A DNA stretch of 29,332 nucleotides from GWF2-43-63 sp035390965 (lineage in GTDB: Bacteria; Bacteroidota; Bacteroidia; Bacteroidales; DTU049), in assembly GCA_035390965.1 (NCBI GenBank), contig DAOPKE010000031.1, positions 1-29,332 on the forward strand, read 5' to 3'. Position 1 is the first letter of the stretch; the number at the start of each line of letters is the position of its first letter. Below, piece after piece: positions 1 to 9,183 of the stretch. The position numbers were made by a program, and so were the translations under genes. Under the pieces are notes generated by a model that worked only from the letters and a program-made list of their open reading frames with translations, did not search any database and was not told the origin of the DNA.

Positions 1-941
1 AGCGCATAAACAGTGGTTTTCTGAGGGCTCACCGTTGGGCGTGGAATGCTGTCGTTGTCTAAGCTGGCGCTATCGCCACTCACCACGCTCCATTTGAAAG
101 AGCGTGCCGTGTTCTCATCCCAGCCCAGCGTGGTTTCTTCTCCTTTGCACAGGCTGCGGCTTTCGCCCGCCTCGGCCTCGTAGTAGAAACCGGTGCAGTC
201 GTAAAGGGAGACCATGTCAATAAAAATTCCACACCCTGTTGCCCAGCATGGAGGATAAGTGCAACTATCAGTTGCTTGTATATACCCAAATGAATACGGT
301 TTCTGCGATTCAAAGGTACCGAATGTAACATACTTTTCTCCGCCGCTTGCCGTAAATTTTCCGTTGAACAAAACCCAGTTGGCTGTATCTGTAAAAAATT
401 CCCCGAAATGAATAACAAGCTGTGGTATACTATCTATGGTCGGCCATGGCGTGAAATAATTTGTTTTACTAAAATAAATGCCGATCTGATTCATAGTAAG
501 ATTAAAAACATCAGCTTGAGATAAGTAGAAACTGATACAATAAGTTTTTCCGGCCTCAAGTTCGCTAAACAGCTCTCCTTTCAATGATTCTTCTTGGCGA
601 GTAGTATCATAAAAATTATAATAACTAAATACACCCAAAAAATAATATGCTAATCCATCTTTTGGATTCTGAACACCTCTAGAATTAATTGGTACACAGC
701 AATAGTATGGCCATTGAGTTGGATTATAGCAGTTTGCATTTTTATGAATATAATCGGGGCTGCCAAAATTTGGAGAAAGCCAATATGTTGGAAACAGACC
801 GGCCGAATCGCAATCTATACTAGTAAGCGAATCATACACATAATAATGTGCTTCCATTGAAGGATCTATAACTAAATTCTGAGCACCTGCTTTCATTGCC
901 ACAATAGAAACAAATACAAATCCGAGAAAAACTATTTTCAT
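1..941 (-). CDS. Secreted protein, N-terminal part, cut by window edge
   Basis: The frame opens with ATG at 939-941 and stays open for 313 codons to the left edge, so the C-terminus is missing. The first 21 residues (MKIVFLGFVF... ending AGA before Q) form a Sec signal peptide, so the product leaves the cytoplasm. Residues 22-240 are rich in Tyr, Cys and aromatic residues and read like the beta-sandwich N-terminal regions common in large Bacteroidota secreted proteins. The last visible residues (PTVSPQKTTVYA) resemble the start of an Ig-like/PKD-type repeat. I infer a surface or T9SS-exported protein, but the sorting domain would lie outside the window. The next gene upstream ends 55 bp before this start, with a hairpin between them. 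No precise function can be given. Confidence 0.8.
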   Translation of the reverse strand, partial: MKIVFLGFVFVSIVAMKAGAQNLVIDPSMEAHYYVYDSLTSIDCDSAGLFPTYWLSPNFGSPDYIHKNANCYNPTQWPYYCCVPINSRGVQNPKDGLAYYFLGVFSYYNFYDTTRQEESLKGELFSELEAGKTYCISFYLSQADVFNLTMNQIGIYFSKTNYFTPWPTIDSIPQLVIHFGEFFTDTANWVLFNGKFTASGGEKYVTFGTFESQKPYSFGYIQATDSCTYPPCWATGCGIFIDMVSLYDCTGFYYEAEAGESRSLCKGEETTLGWDENTARSFKWSVVSGDSASLDNDSIPRPTVSPQKTTVYA

Positions 942-960
942 CAACTTGTCATTTTAAAAT

Positions 961-987
961 AGAGCAGCGAGGAATACTCGCTGCTCT
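961..987 (-). terminator. Hairpin between two secreted-protein genes
   Basis: AGAGCAGCGA at 961-970 and TCGCTGCTCT at 978-987 pair perfectly over 10 bp with a 7-nt loop. It lies 9 bp past the stop of the 1352-codon gene. On the minus strand it is followed by ATTTTAAAA, so the T-tract is short. It may act as a terminator or as an mRNA 3'-end stabiliser. Confidence 0.6.
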
Positions 988-996
988 AAAATTAAA

Positions 997-3900
997 CTAT
1001 TTAATTACTGTCAATCTATAATTATGTGTTAATCCTGATTCCTCGATCACACAAAGAATATAAACTCCGGGTGATAAATCAGAAACCTCTACTTGTTCAA
1101 CAGCATTGTATTTACCTTTAGATAGCTGTTGTACCACAGTACCACTCAAATCTGTGATATAATAGCAATAACTTCCTTCCCGGCTTGTTGATTCAGCATA
1201 AATCTGAAATTCATCGTTGGCTGGATTGGGAAAAACCGAAACATCAATATCACTCTCATAAACATCCTCGTTTATTGTCTCAGCGCTTTTGTTATTTTCA
1301 CTTTCCAATTCACACATGTTGAAATAAACAGTGGTATCAACCGGGGCTAGCATAGCCCGGGCCATATACACGGCCGGGCCATATTCATACGGGCATTGCG
1401 CGGCCATGAACTGCAACCATGATATTTCTGCCGAAGTGTATGCAAGAGCAACTGTGTCGGCCCGGAAAGCAATGTTGTTAAGTATTTTCAGGCTTTGCTC
1501 GGTGAGGGTGTTGGCTGCAGATGCGTTGTTGAGCAATTGAGCAGTGGCAACACTGTCGTTCGAAAAGAGAACGGATGCCGATTTCTGAGTCTCGACTGGC
1601 GAAACCATCATGCTATCCACAAATTGGGTGAGCACAGTATCGGTAAGATAAGTAAACAGCGTATCCCTTTTCAATAAGCCATACACATCCTTTTTGGCTT
1701 GCCACGACTCGCTCTGCGGAAACATGTTGTATGTTATCTGATCCTTGGCAACCTGCTTTTTAAATCCGAGCGGTAATGATGGGCCAGGCAAAGATATCTG
1801 ACACATTTGAATGGTGCCGCCTGCATCTGTGCTGCATTTCGGAGCAGTGTAATTTGACGGATAAGGTGAATAATAAGTGATTGAAAAAGCAGGAATGTAA
1901 GCAGCCACATTACCACCTTGGAACGGCAAAGAAGTTCTAACATGGAAAAGTGATTGATCACCATATGAAGAAAAGCTCCAGCCATCCTGGGTGTTTTGTT
2001 TCCATGTGTTATCGCTGGGGTAGCTTGTGTTTCCCTGTGGCCCAATGATACCGCCATTGGTAAAAGTAACACCATAGAAATTTTTTCGCATTGAATTGCG
2101 ATAGACTTCTGAAGGCATGTTGCCGTCGAAATTCAGCCCGTGGTGGCATTTTTCAACAGTATTGCATTCAATCCGTGAGCCACCGCTCATGCTCATTGAT
2201 ATACCATAGCTGTAATTGGCTGCCTGCGCCGGTCCATCAATGCTGTTGCCGTAAACGGTCAGTTTTTCACCACCCAGTGTTCGAATGCCATAACTATGCA
2301 AAATGCTGCTTCCTGCAACAACATCAATCTGGTTTTCACGCAAGGTTGAATATGCAACAGAATTGGTGTAAATTCCAACTCTTGCTCGGCTGATATCGTT
2401 GAAAGAAACGTTGTAAATTTCATTGTTCGAAAGAAACGTCTCAATTTTAATTCCGGTACCTGGAACAGGAAACATAAGTCCACTTCCATTCCATGAAATT
2501 GTATTATTGGAGATAGTGTTTTTACTGTTTTTGTTGCGATAGGCATATATACCAATCGAAGCATTGGTGATGCGATTATCAAGCACATTTGTTTCCGCAG
2601 CTTTAGAACAGAATGCAAAATAAACGGGCACCATTGTTTTTGAGAACCGGTTATTTTGAATAAGTGATCTGCGCCCATACTGAATATCGATGCCCTTGCT
2701 GCAATTGGTAAAAATATTACCATCAACCGAATTTGGGCCACCGACAATCATGTTGTATGATTGGATTGTTCCTAATCCGAAATTCGAATTTACAACTTTG
2801 ATAGCAGGTAAGTTTGGCTGAAATGGCGCAATATTGATTCCGCTGAAACTGTTGTTTTTAATTTCCGCAGAAGTGTTTGTGAGCAAAATCCCACCGCTGA
2901 TATTAGAGAAGGTGTTATCAATGATACCGTTGTTGGGTTGGCCCACGTGCATCATTCTCACCTTATTGGCTTCAATGGCGCTGTAGGTGCGTTTTCCCTG
3001 ATGGGGAAAAAGCATAAAACTGCTATTGCTACAAGTGAAAGTAGAGCCATGAATTTCATTCAGAAGTATCTGGTCGCACTGATTAACGACAATATTTCTG
3101 TAGTTTAAATCAAATGTGCTGTTTAAAATTTTATATTTTCCGCACGAATTGCTTACTACAGCCTTCATTGCATCTTTAATCACAGTATTGCTCTGAATGA
3201 TTACTTCACTGTTTTGAGTCAACAAATATATACCTTCCCACATGTACCTGTTGCACTGAGCTATATTGCAAGTGGTAAAAGTAGCCGATACGCCATCGGG
3301 AATTTCCAGTTTGGCACCTCCACCCATAAGGAATGTACAATTCTGAAACTCAATAGTTGAAGGAATCTCACAGGTCCCATTAATAACAATAGATTCTCCA
3401 TTTACAATGCCTGAAGAAAAGCCAGTTATAGGCGTATCATTAAAAACAAGATCAATGTTTTTATCGCAGCAAGGATAAACATAAAACGTGTCGGTTATAC
3501 AGCATCCATATTTATCGCAGGCAGTAATTATAATCGGGGCTGGCTGTGTTAGTGGCGTAGTCCACATAATAATCTGTGTAGTATTTGAAGAGGTTGTCGT
3601 ATTTTGATGATTGTTGAAAAATATTCCGCTGCCCGCAGGTATTTCCCAGGAAAAGTACGAATCGTACATATATGCATTGTCAATCGTGTAATAGATTTTT
3701 GATTCTTCGCAGTCATTAAAGACTCCAGATAAAACAATATGGTCTGGTTGTGGTCTCACAGTAACTGTCCGCGTCTTTGTATAGGTATTCCCGTATGAAT
3801 CAGTTACTGTAAGTGTCACCTGGAAAGCACCTGAACTTGTATAATAATGATAAGTGTTTTGACCTGTTGCAGACGAACCATCGCCAAACTGCCAGAACCA

Positions 3901-5055
3901 CGAAACAATGCTTTCTTCGCAGGTTGATTCATCGAAAAAATTAATGGCATTACCTAAACAAACGGGATTGGGTGATACTGTGAAGTCTGGTTTGGGATAA
4001 TCAACAATAATTGTTTTTGACGACGTGCCGGTACATCCATAGCTGTCAGTTCCTGTAACATTGTAGTTTGTTGCAGCCTGCGGACAAACCGTTATTGGAT
4101 TTGAGTTTTGGCCAGTACTCCAGTTGTAAGACACACCCCCTGATGCCGTCAGGTTACTACATTCGCCAATGCAAATGGGATTTGGAGTAGCTGAAATGGA
4201 TATTTGGGGATTAATAACCTGTATAGCCTGAGGATTTGAGTATGTGCCATAAAAAGCACACATGTTTGTTGGATTGCAATCAGAATTGTCCTTTTCAACC
4301 CAGGTGTATCCCAAATAATAATAATCAATGCCCTGATTCGCGAAATATGGATCAGGATTGACGCAAGGTGGGGTCCAATACACGTCTACTTGTCCTGGAG
4401 GAAACGTAATGTCTGTAATATGATACCATAAACCATTTAGATCACTTGCACTGCCATTTACGCTATAAAAAAGTCTCATACAACCTTCATGACTGAATAT
4501 TGAATTATCAGTCTGCGTAGTATTTAACGTTATATGGAGTGTCTGACCACAGCAAGGTGAATAATCATTCGGTTCAAGAAAAATTTGATTGGGATAGTAT
4601 GACATTGCATTTTTCAAATACGCATAGAAACTAAAAGTACTTGAATTGCTTTTTAGAATTTTCACAAAGTATTCATTATCTTTTGTCAAGCCTGATAATG
4701 AAATTACATTTGATAACGGAGAAATATGAATTGGTAAAGAATTACAGTTGTTTTCATAAACATACACACTTCCAGCACAAGAATCCTCATATGCTAAAAC
4801 AAGATTTACACTATCCAATTCAGCCGTAAAAGATAAATAAATGCATTTGTCTGATTCCGACATCAAAAACTTTTGATCACAGTTTGAAGAATAAAAAATG
4901 CTCATGGCGGTTTGACAACTCGTCTGTCCATCTACATTCCCCAACGGCACTATAAACAAAATCATCAACAATAAAAGAAACTTACAATTCCGGAACAAGT
5001 GCAGTTGCGTGTTTTCTGTGTTCTCACAACTCTTCGCTCTCGCTCTCACTCTCAC
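997..5055 (-). CDS. T9SS-sorted beta-helix/PKD surface protein
   Basis: The frame has 1352 codons. A hydrophobic stretch at residues 26-42 followed by DGQ is the signal peptide. Residues 45-150 form a small beta domain. An Ig-like domain lies at about 283-352 (PNPICIGECSNLTASGG) and a PKD domain at 355-433 (WQFGDGSSATG). Repeats typical of a right-handed parallel beta-helix run from about 545 to 1010 (many N-x-I/F and GI turns). A helical region follows at 1095-1250 with a conserved-looking CPYEYGPAVYMARAML segment. A type A T9SS sorting domain occupies 1272-1352 (VFPNPANDEFQIY... to the C-terminus). By family knowledge it is exported by T9SS and anchored or released at the surface; the ligand is unknown. 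The start is uncertain: 5055 is a GTG in a hexamer repeat, and TTG at codon 20 or ATG at codon 31 would give more normal signal peptides. Confidence 0.88.
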   Translation of the reverse strand: MRVRARAKSCENTENTQLHLFRNCKFLLLLMILFIVPLGNVDGQTSCQTAMSIFYSSNCDQKFLMSESDKCIYLSFTAELDSVNLVLAYEDSCAGSVYVYENNCNSLPIHISPLSNVISLSGLTKDNEYFVKILKSNSSTFSFYAYLKNAMSYYPNQIFLEPNDYSPCCGQTLHITLNTTQTDNSIFSHEGCMRLFYSVNGSASDLNGLWYHITDITFPPGQVDVYWTPPCVNPDPYFANQGIDYYYLGYTWVEKDNSDCNPTNMCAFYGTYSNPQAIQVINPQISISATPNPICIGECSNLTASGGVSYNWSTGQNSNPITVCPQAATNYNVTGTDSYGCTGTSSKTIIVDYPKPDFTVSPNPVCLGNAINFFDESTCEESIVSWFWQFGDGSSATGQNTYHYYTSSGAFQVTLTVTDSYGNTYTKTRTVTVRPQPDHIVLSGVFNDCEESKIYYTIDNAYMYDSYFSWEIPAGSGIFFNNHQNTTTSSNTTQIIMWTTPLTQPAPIIITACDKYGCCITDTFYVYPCCDKNIDLVFNDTPITGFSSGIVNGESIVINGTCEIPSTIEFQNCTFLMGGGAKLEIPDGVSATFTTCNIAQCNRYMWEGIYLLTQNSEVIIQSNTVIKDAMKAVVSNSCGKYKILNSTFDLNYRNIVVNQCDQILLNEIHGSTFTCSNSSFMLFPHQGKRTYSAIEANKVRMMHVGQPNNGIIDNTFSNISGGILLTNTSAEIKNNSFSGINIAPFQPNLPAIKVVNSNFGLGTIQSYNMIVGGPNSVDGNIFTNCSKGIDIQYGRRSLIQNNRFSKTMVPVYFAFCSKAAETNVLDNRITNASIGIYAYRNKNSKNTISNNTISWNGSGLMFPVPGTGIKIETFLSNNEIYNVSFNDISRARVGIYTNSVAYSTLRENQIDVVAGSSILHSYGIRTLGGEKLTVYGNSIDGPAQAANYSYGISMSMSGGSRIECNTVEKCHHGLNFDGNMPSEVYRNSMRKNFYGVTFTNGGIIGPQGNTSYPSDNTWKQNTQDGWSFSSYGDQSLFHVRTSLPFQGGNVAAYIPAFSITYYSPYPSNYTAPKCSTDAGGTIQMCQISLPGPSLPLGFKKQVAKDQITYNMFPQSESWQAKKDVYGLLKRDTLFTYLTDTVLTQFVDSMMVSPVETQKSASVLFSNDSVATAQLLNNASAANTLTEQSLKILNNIAFRADTVALAYTSAEISWLQFMAAQCPYEYGPAVYMARAMLAPVDTTVYFNMCELESENNKSAETINEDVYESDIDVSVFPNPANDEFQIYAESTSREGSYCYYITDLSGTVVQQLSKGKYNAVEQVEVSDLSPGVYILCVIEESGLTHNYRLTVIK
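5032..5055 (-). repeat. Imperfect hexamer tandem repeat
   Basis: Four hexamers in a row on the minus strand (GTGAGA, GTGAGA, GCGAGA, GCGAAG) would encode VRVRARAK at the extreme N-terminus of the 1352-codon frame. This composition is unlike a signal peptide and suggests that these codons are either untranslated or a variable leader. Confidence 0.6.
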
Positions 5056-5156
5056 ACCGATTTCAGGGGGGGTAATTCCCTGAATGACAGCTCTTTACAA
5101 GACTGCCACGCTGATACTTTCATAAAGATTTTCATAGTTTATAAGGTTTAGTAGGG

Positions 5157-5164
5157 CAAATCTA
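5157..5164 (-). promoter_or_regulatory. Candidate -7 box upstream of the beta-helix gene
   Basis: The minus strand reads TAGATTTG, a perfect match to the Bacteroidota -7 consensus TAnnTTTG. No clear -33 TTG is present. The next ATG on the same strand is at 5133-5135, 21 nt downstream, the usual distance. That ATG is out of frame with the large gene (see findings). Confidence 0.4.
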
Positions 5165-5333
5165 TAAATTTATTTATAATATATGTTGGTTTAATGGAAA
5201 TAATTTTAATCAAGTCAGTGAAGATAAAAATTATCCAGATAAAATAAATAATTATGCGTCTTTAATGTTTAATTACAGGATTGTCTTTTTGCCAGCAAAA
5301 ATGAGAAAAGAGAAAACTGAAACAAAACCAGAT

Positions 5334-7754
5334 TTACTTATGCCTCCGCACCTGCTGATAATCGAGGTAGTAAATTACTTTCAGGGTAAGTGAATTGAAC
5401 TGATCGCTGTCAAGGGTGTGACGGAAATTCTGCAGATAGCTCATGTGGGTTGGCAACAATTCCGTTTGAATACCGGTCTTCCAGATCAGGCTCAGAGAGC
5501 TGCCCGGAGAGAACTGCCACGAATACACAAAATCAATATTGAATGCATTGAAAGTGAAATCATTGTTGTAATCACCGTTTGCAGCAATGAATGGTTCACC
5601 GTTTTCATCAAGTGTCATGTAGCGATCGTATCTGCCCTCATTGTAATAATGCCTGAAACGCAAAGTAATTGGCATGTAGTTGCGGATGACATAGGTAAGC
5701 GAAAGCGTATTGTTTACAGTCACAACATCACGAACACCAAACAATGGCAATCCGAGTGTATCAGTTCCGGCATAACCAACGCTGCGTTTGGTGTCTTCAG
5801 TCCCGATTTCATATCGTATTTGAAAACGGTTACCGATTTTCAGAATCGGAGACAGCGTAATATTCACAGCATAAGAGTTATCATAAGGGACATTCACTAG
5901 AGAAAAATCACCATCCAACGCAAATGGCTTGCTATACGAACTTGAAAAACCAAGATAAGCATACGACCAATGCGGCTCATAGTAAGGCATTTCAGGGTTT
6001 CTGGATTCATAATAATTGTATGCGCGGCTTAATGAATGTTCGTATCCGCCCCAGATATAAAAATGATGTTTCATAGTTAGCAAACTGAGGCGTATCATAG
6101 CTTCACTGCCAATGGAGCGACCAGTACTCAGACGGTACGAAGACTCGAGGTAATTGTTCATCCGGATCTCTTTCAGCCATGGAGCCGGATTATACCATGC
6201 ATATGCCGAAGTGAAAGTGTAGCTTTGATAATTGTTCATTGACATAATACCCATATCATCATAATCAAAGCGACTGTTCCGGGTGCTTTGACCCAATGTC
6301 CAGGTCCAGTTTCCCCGCACTTTCGAAAACGAGGTGGCATGAGCCAGTCCGGCACGTTTAATGGCGCGATCCGAAAACAATGCTGTATCATTCTGCGTAA
6401 GGGCTGCATTGAACGAAAATTTAAACGTTTTCTTTTTTACATAAATCCCGGTACCGGCACCTGTTACATTACTGCTCTGATACAGGCGTTCGCGCAAAGC
6501 ATTGTTATTGATGATATAAAATGAATTGCTGTTTTTGAATTCCTTGTCGATGACCAGAATGTTGTAATTGGCAAATGGTTCCGTCAGAACTTTACGTGTA
6601 CCACCTGATCTGGTGCGGATTTCCGCATATGTGTTCTTTGTAATGGCATTGAAAAATCCAACAGCCAATCCATTCTGTCCTCTGCCGGAAATTTTTGATG
6701 CATTTACAAGTTGTGCCTGCGAAGGATTTGAAATAACTGTTTCGCCGGAATCCAATTCATTGTAAACATCATATAAACCGCGTGGAGTGCGGCCTATACG
6801 ACGGGAATAAAACAAATTTCCTTTTTCAAAAAGATCAACCGCTTCTTTGAAAAACATCCGCTGTTCTTCGTACTGAATTTCAAAAGCGGAAAGGTTTTTT
6901 ATGATGTCATCGCTCTGAACCTGGCTGAAATCGGGCAATAGTGTCATGTCAACCGTATAACTTTCACTGAGGCCTGCTTTGAGATCGAGACCACCGCCGA
7001 AGTTTTCGGAATAATCATCAACACTGGCATCGTGATGCGGGAAATGCGAAACTGAAGCCGATAAATAAGGATTGATGGATAATCGCACAGGCGGATCAAT
7101 GCCCTGAATTCCGCTCATGGTGCCCCACAACAATTGAACATTGGTTGCATTCTGCTCTTCGAGCGCCCACTGATTGGTTTCGCGGGAACGACGAATCAAC
7201 CGTTCAAACTGAATCCCCCACAGCTGAACATCGGCCTTCGGAAAACGCAATGCACTATACGGTATATACAATTCCGCAGTCCAGCCCTTCTCATCAATAC
7301 GCGATTCGCTTTTCCAGACAGCATTGAATGCCTCATCCTGAAACCGGCTGTCTGCCTGCGGTCCCGATGCATACACACCAAACACAAATGCATCGAGGTG
7401 ATTGTTGTATGGGTCAATTTTTATGTTGAAGCGATCAGCATTCAAGTCTTCATCGCGCGTGCCCAACTGACGTAAAATGCTATCGGGGGCACTGTCAAAA
7501 CAGCGAATTGCAAAATAAATCCCATCGTCATCGTAAAGGACCCGCACCTCGGATTGCTGTGAGGCAGGTTTGTTGTAAAAAGGGCTTTTCTGAAAAAAGT
7601 CTTTTGCAGGCGTTGCAAGACTCCAGCATTCATCGCTGATGTCGCCATCAATGTTAGGTTGCGACATAGTCCTGACAGCAGTAACATCCTTTACCTGGGC
7701 AGCAGAAAATAAAGGCATTAATAAAACAAGCAGTAACAGGCAATAATTTGTCAT
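5334..7754 (-). CDS. DUF5916 outer-membrane protein with CBM9-like domain
   Basis: 806 codons from ATG at 7752-7754. Residues 1-19 are a signal peptide ending SAA before Q. Residues 25-215 resemble the carbohydrate-binding family 9-like domain that opens DUF5916 proteins (PNIDGDISDECW, then VRVLYDDDGIYFAIRCFD, then GWTAELYIPYSALRFP). The remainder, about 225-806, is the DUF5916 region. It has many alternating aromatic strands, consistent with an outer-membrane beta-barrel, including the recognisable stretch LLPDFSQVQSDD. Length is normal for the family. Biochemical function is not established for DUF5916; a role at the outer membrane in binding or uptake of a glycan or other ligand is inference. 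It lies 98 bp downstream of the SagB-like gene on the same strand. Confidence 0.88.
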   Translation of the reverse strand: MTNYCLLLLVLLMPLFSAAQVKDVTAVRTMSQPNIDGDISDECWSLATPAKDFFQKSPFYNKPASQQSEVRVLYDDDGIYFAIRCFDSAPDSILRQLGTRDEDLNADRFNIKIDPYNNHLDAFVFGVYASGPQADSRFQDEAFNAVWKSESRIDEKGWTAELYIPYSALRFPKADVQLWGIQFERLIRRSRETNQWALEEQNATNVQLLWGTMSGIQGIDPPVRLSINPYLSASVSHFPHHDASVDDYSENFGGGLDLKAGLSESYTVDMTLLPDFSQVQSDDIIKNLSAFEIQYEEQRMFFKEAVDLFEKGNLFYSRRIGRTPRGLYDVYNELDSGETVISNPSQAQLVNASKISGRGQNGLAVGFFNAITKNTYAEIRTRSGGTRKVLTEPFANYNILVIDKEFKNSNSFYIINNNALRERLYQSSNVTGAGTGIYVKKKTFKFSFNAALTQNDTALFSDRAIKRAGLAHATSFSKVRGNWTWTLGQSTRNSRFDYDDMGIMSMNNYQSYTFTSAYAWYNPAPWLKEIRMNNYLESSYRLSTGRSIGSEAMIRLSLLTMKHHFYIWGGYEHSLSRAYNYYESRNPEMPYYEPHWSYAYLGFSSSYSKPFALDGDFSLVNVPYDNSYAVNITLSPILKIGNRFQIRYEIGTEDTKRSVGYAGTDTLGLPLFGVRDVVTVNNTLSLTYVIRNYMPITLRFRHYYNEGRYDRYMTLDENGEPFIAANGDYNNDFTFNAFNIDFVYSWQFSPGSSLSLIWKTGIQTELLPTHMSYLQNFRHTLDSDQFNSLTLKVIYYLDYQQVRRHK

Positions 7755-7852
7755 CCGACGCTAAATTAAATAATTTGCGTTTGCATCAATCAGCTTTACG
7801 CTCATTACGTCAAATATCCCTACCAACCGGAAGAATTTCAAGATATTTCAAA

Positions 7853-8488
7853 TTACTCTGACTTTGCAAATCCTACCGGTTGCGCAAAAACAATTTTTTG
7901 AGAAGATTTTAATCCAAGCAGCATTGCAACCGATTCACGCTCGACAGAGCCAAGCACTACCGTATTCAGGTTTTCGGAAGCAGCAAACAAATATACATTC
8001 TGACTGATATAACCGCAATCAGCCGCGCTGTAAAAATCTTTCGATGCTTCCTCCATTTTGCCCATACGGGAATAATCGGCCACGAAAATCAGTACCAGTG
8101 AAGCGGAAGCAACAAAAGTCTGGCGGCCAATTCTTCCCCGGAAATCACCTGCTTTTAATAATTCAAGCTGATTGTTTTCGGAATTCCAGCGATATAATCC
8201 TTTTTTCAGCGCCAGGTATATATCGAATTCCTGCATATTACGTGCCGACGGAGCTGTTCTCTTTTCGCTCTCAGCGCGGTTTACCCCATAGGCCGCCCAC
8301 AACAGATTACTCATCTGCTGATCACTCATGGCAGAATCCACAAACTCACGTCCTGAATGACGTTCGGACAAAGCATCCATCAGTGGTTTTCCGCCTGTAG
8401 TCACAGGATCAGGGAGTTTAATTACCGATTGTGCCGAAGCAGAAAATACTGATGCCGTAATACAAATTGTCAATATTATTCTTCTCAT
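7853..8488 (-). CDS. Exported SagB/ThcOx-type nitroreductase-fold protein
   Basis: I take ATG at 8486-8488, which gives 211 residues starting with a signal peptide (MRRIILTICI... SASAQ) and is preceded by a run of A's. A longer frame to 8557 would nearly touch the divergent gene and hide the signal peptide. RHSGREF at residues 43-49 matches the FMN-phosphate-binding start of nitroreductase-fold proteins. APSARN at 79-84 and the DCGYISQNVYLFAASENL helix at 157-174 fit the SagB/ThcOx subgroup. Family members are FMN-dependent oxidoreductases; in RiPP clusters they oxidise azolines. No RiPP precursor or cyclodehydratase is seen here, and the signal peptide points to a periplasmic or lipid-facing enzyme of unknown substrate. 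Confidence 0.85.
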   Translation of the reverse strand: MRRIILTICITASVFSASAQSVIKLPDPVTTGGKPLMDALSERHSGREFVDSAMSDQQMSNLLWAAYGVNRAESEKRTAPSARNMQEFDIYLALKKGLYRWNSENNQLELLKAGDFRGRIGRQTFVASASLVLIFVADYSRMGKMEEASKDFYSAADCGYISQNVYLFAASENLNTVVLGSVERESVAMLLGLKSSQKIVFAQPVGFAKSE

Positions 8489-8561
8489 CTTTTTTTTTGC
8501 TAAAATACAAAAAACACAAATTAAAAAAATTGCTAATATTGCAATATAAAAAAACAACTAC

Positions 8562-9080
8562 ATGAAAAAAATCAGACTTATTGCATTAATCATGTTTAGC
8601 ATGATTGCAAGCGCAGGGTATTCGCAGATGCAGTTTGGGCTGCAGGTTGGGCCACAGTTCCCATTGGGTGATTTCAGCTCAGGTTACAATACCGGATTTG
8701 GATTCAACCTGAATGGAAAGTATTTTGCAACCGACGATGTCGCGTTTGGACTCAACATCGGCTACCATCATTTCGGAACGGACTGGGATGACATTAATTG
8801 CGGTTTTATGCCAATTACACTGCTTGCAGAGTACCATTTATCAACAGAAGAATTTCAGCCGTTTCTTGGTTGCGATCTCGGCGTTTACAATGTTTCAGTA
8901 AATGTGCTGGGTATTAAGGATTCCGATCTGCAATTTGGCCTTGCTCCTTACGCAGGAATCCAGTATCAACTGAACGATAATCTGGGACTGACAGGAAGCG
9001 TTAAATGGAATTACGTAATGACCGACAATTCGGACTTTGATTGGTTTGGCCTGAATCTCGGAGTGGTGTTTGGGTTGTAG
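8562..9080 (+). CDS. Small outer-membrane beta-barrel protein
   Basis: 172 codons from ATG at 8562, preceded by an A-rich stretch. Residues 1-21 are a signal peptide (MKKIRLIALIMFSMIASAGYS, cut before Q). The rest alternates short strands rich in Gly, aromatic and Asp/Asn turns (FGLQVGPQFPLGDF, YHHFGTDW, LAPYAGIQYQL) and ends in VVFGL, with the hydrophobic C-terminal residue typical of outer-membrane barrels. The size suits an 8-stranded OmpA/OmpX-like barrel of the outer-membrane beta-barrel domain group. Its specific role is unknown. It is divergent from the SagB-like gene, with 73 bp between the two starts, and is followed by a strong terminator. TAATATTG in the intergenic stretch is a one-mismatch -7 box. 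Confidence 0.85.
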   Translation: MKKIRLIALIMFSMIASAGYSQMQFGLQVGPQFPLGDFSSGYNTGFGFNLNGKYFATDDVAFGLNIGYHHFGTDWDDINCGFMPITLLAEYHLSTEEFQPFLGCDLGVYNVSVNVLGIKDSDLQFGLAPYAGIQYQLNDNLGLTGSVKWNYVMTDNSDFDWFGLNLGVVFGL

Positions 9081-9095
9081 AACCACAACTCATTC

Positions 9096-9128
9096 AAAAA
9101 ACCATCAGCAATCACTGATGGTTTTTTT
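9096..9128 (+). terminator. Bidirectional rho-independent terminator
   Basis: ACCATCAG at 9101-9108 pairs with CTGATGGT at 9115-9122 around a 6-nt loop. Flanking A5 and T-run extend the stem and supply a U-tract in both directions. It lies between convergent genes, the barrel protein on plus and rmuC on minus, and can serve both. Confidence 0.9.
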
Positions 9129-9183
9129 ATGCACTTGATTTTCTTCTTAATTGAAGGCGTGCCGATAAAGCAGTATTTTAAAT

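Noticed and set aside
2259..2747. 162-codon minus-strand frame inside the beta-helix region
   Set aside because: Same-strand alternative frame of the 1352-codon gene; no signal or domain, and the main frame reads as repeats through it.
2000..3400. Possible DNA repeat array in the beta-helix gene
   Set aside because: The repeats are weak, protein-level coils of variable length; no exact nucleotide repeat or CRISPR-like spacing was seen.
5418..5900. 160-codon open frame on plus opposite the DUF5916 gene
   Set aside because: Shadow of the DUF5916 coding sequence, without a start context or family resemblance.
8489..8557. Longer start for the SagB-like protein
   Set aside because: It would reach within 4 bp of the divergent gene start, leave no room for promoters, and place a second hydrophobic stretch before the signal peptide.
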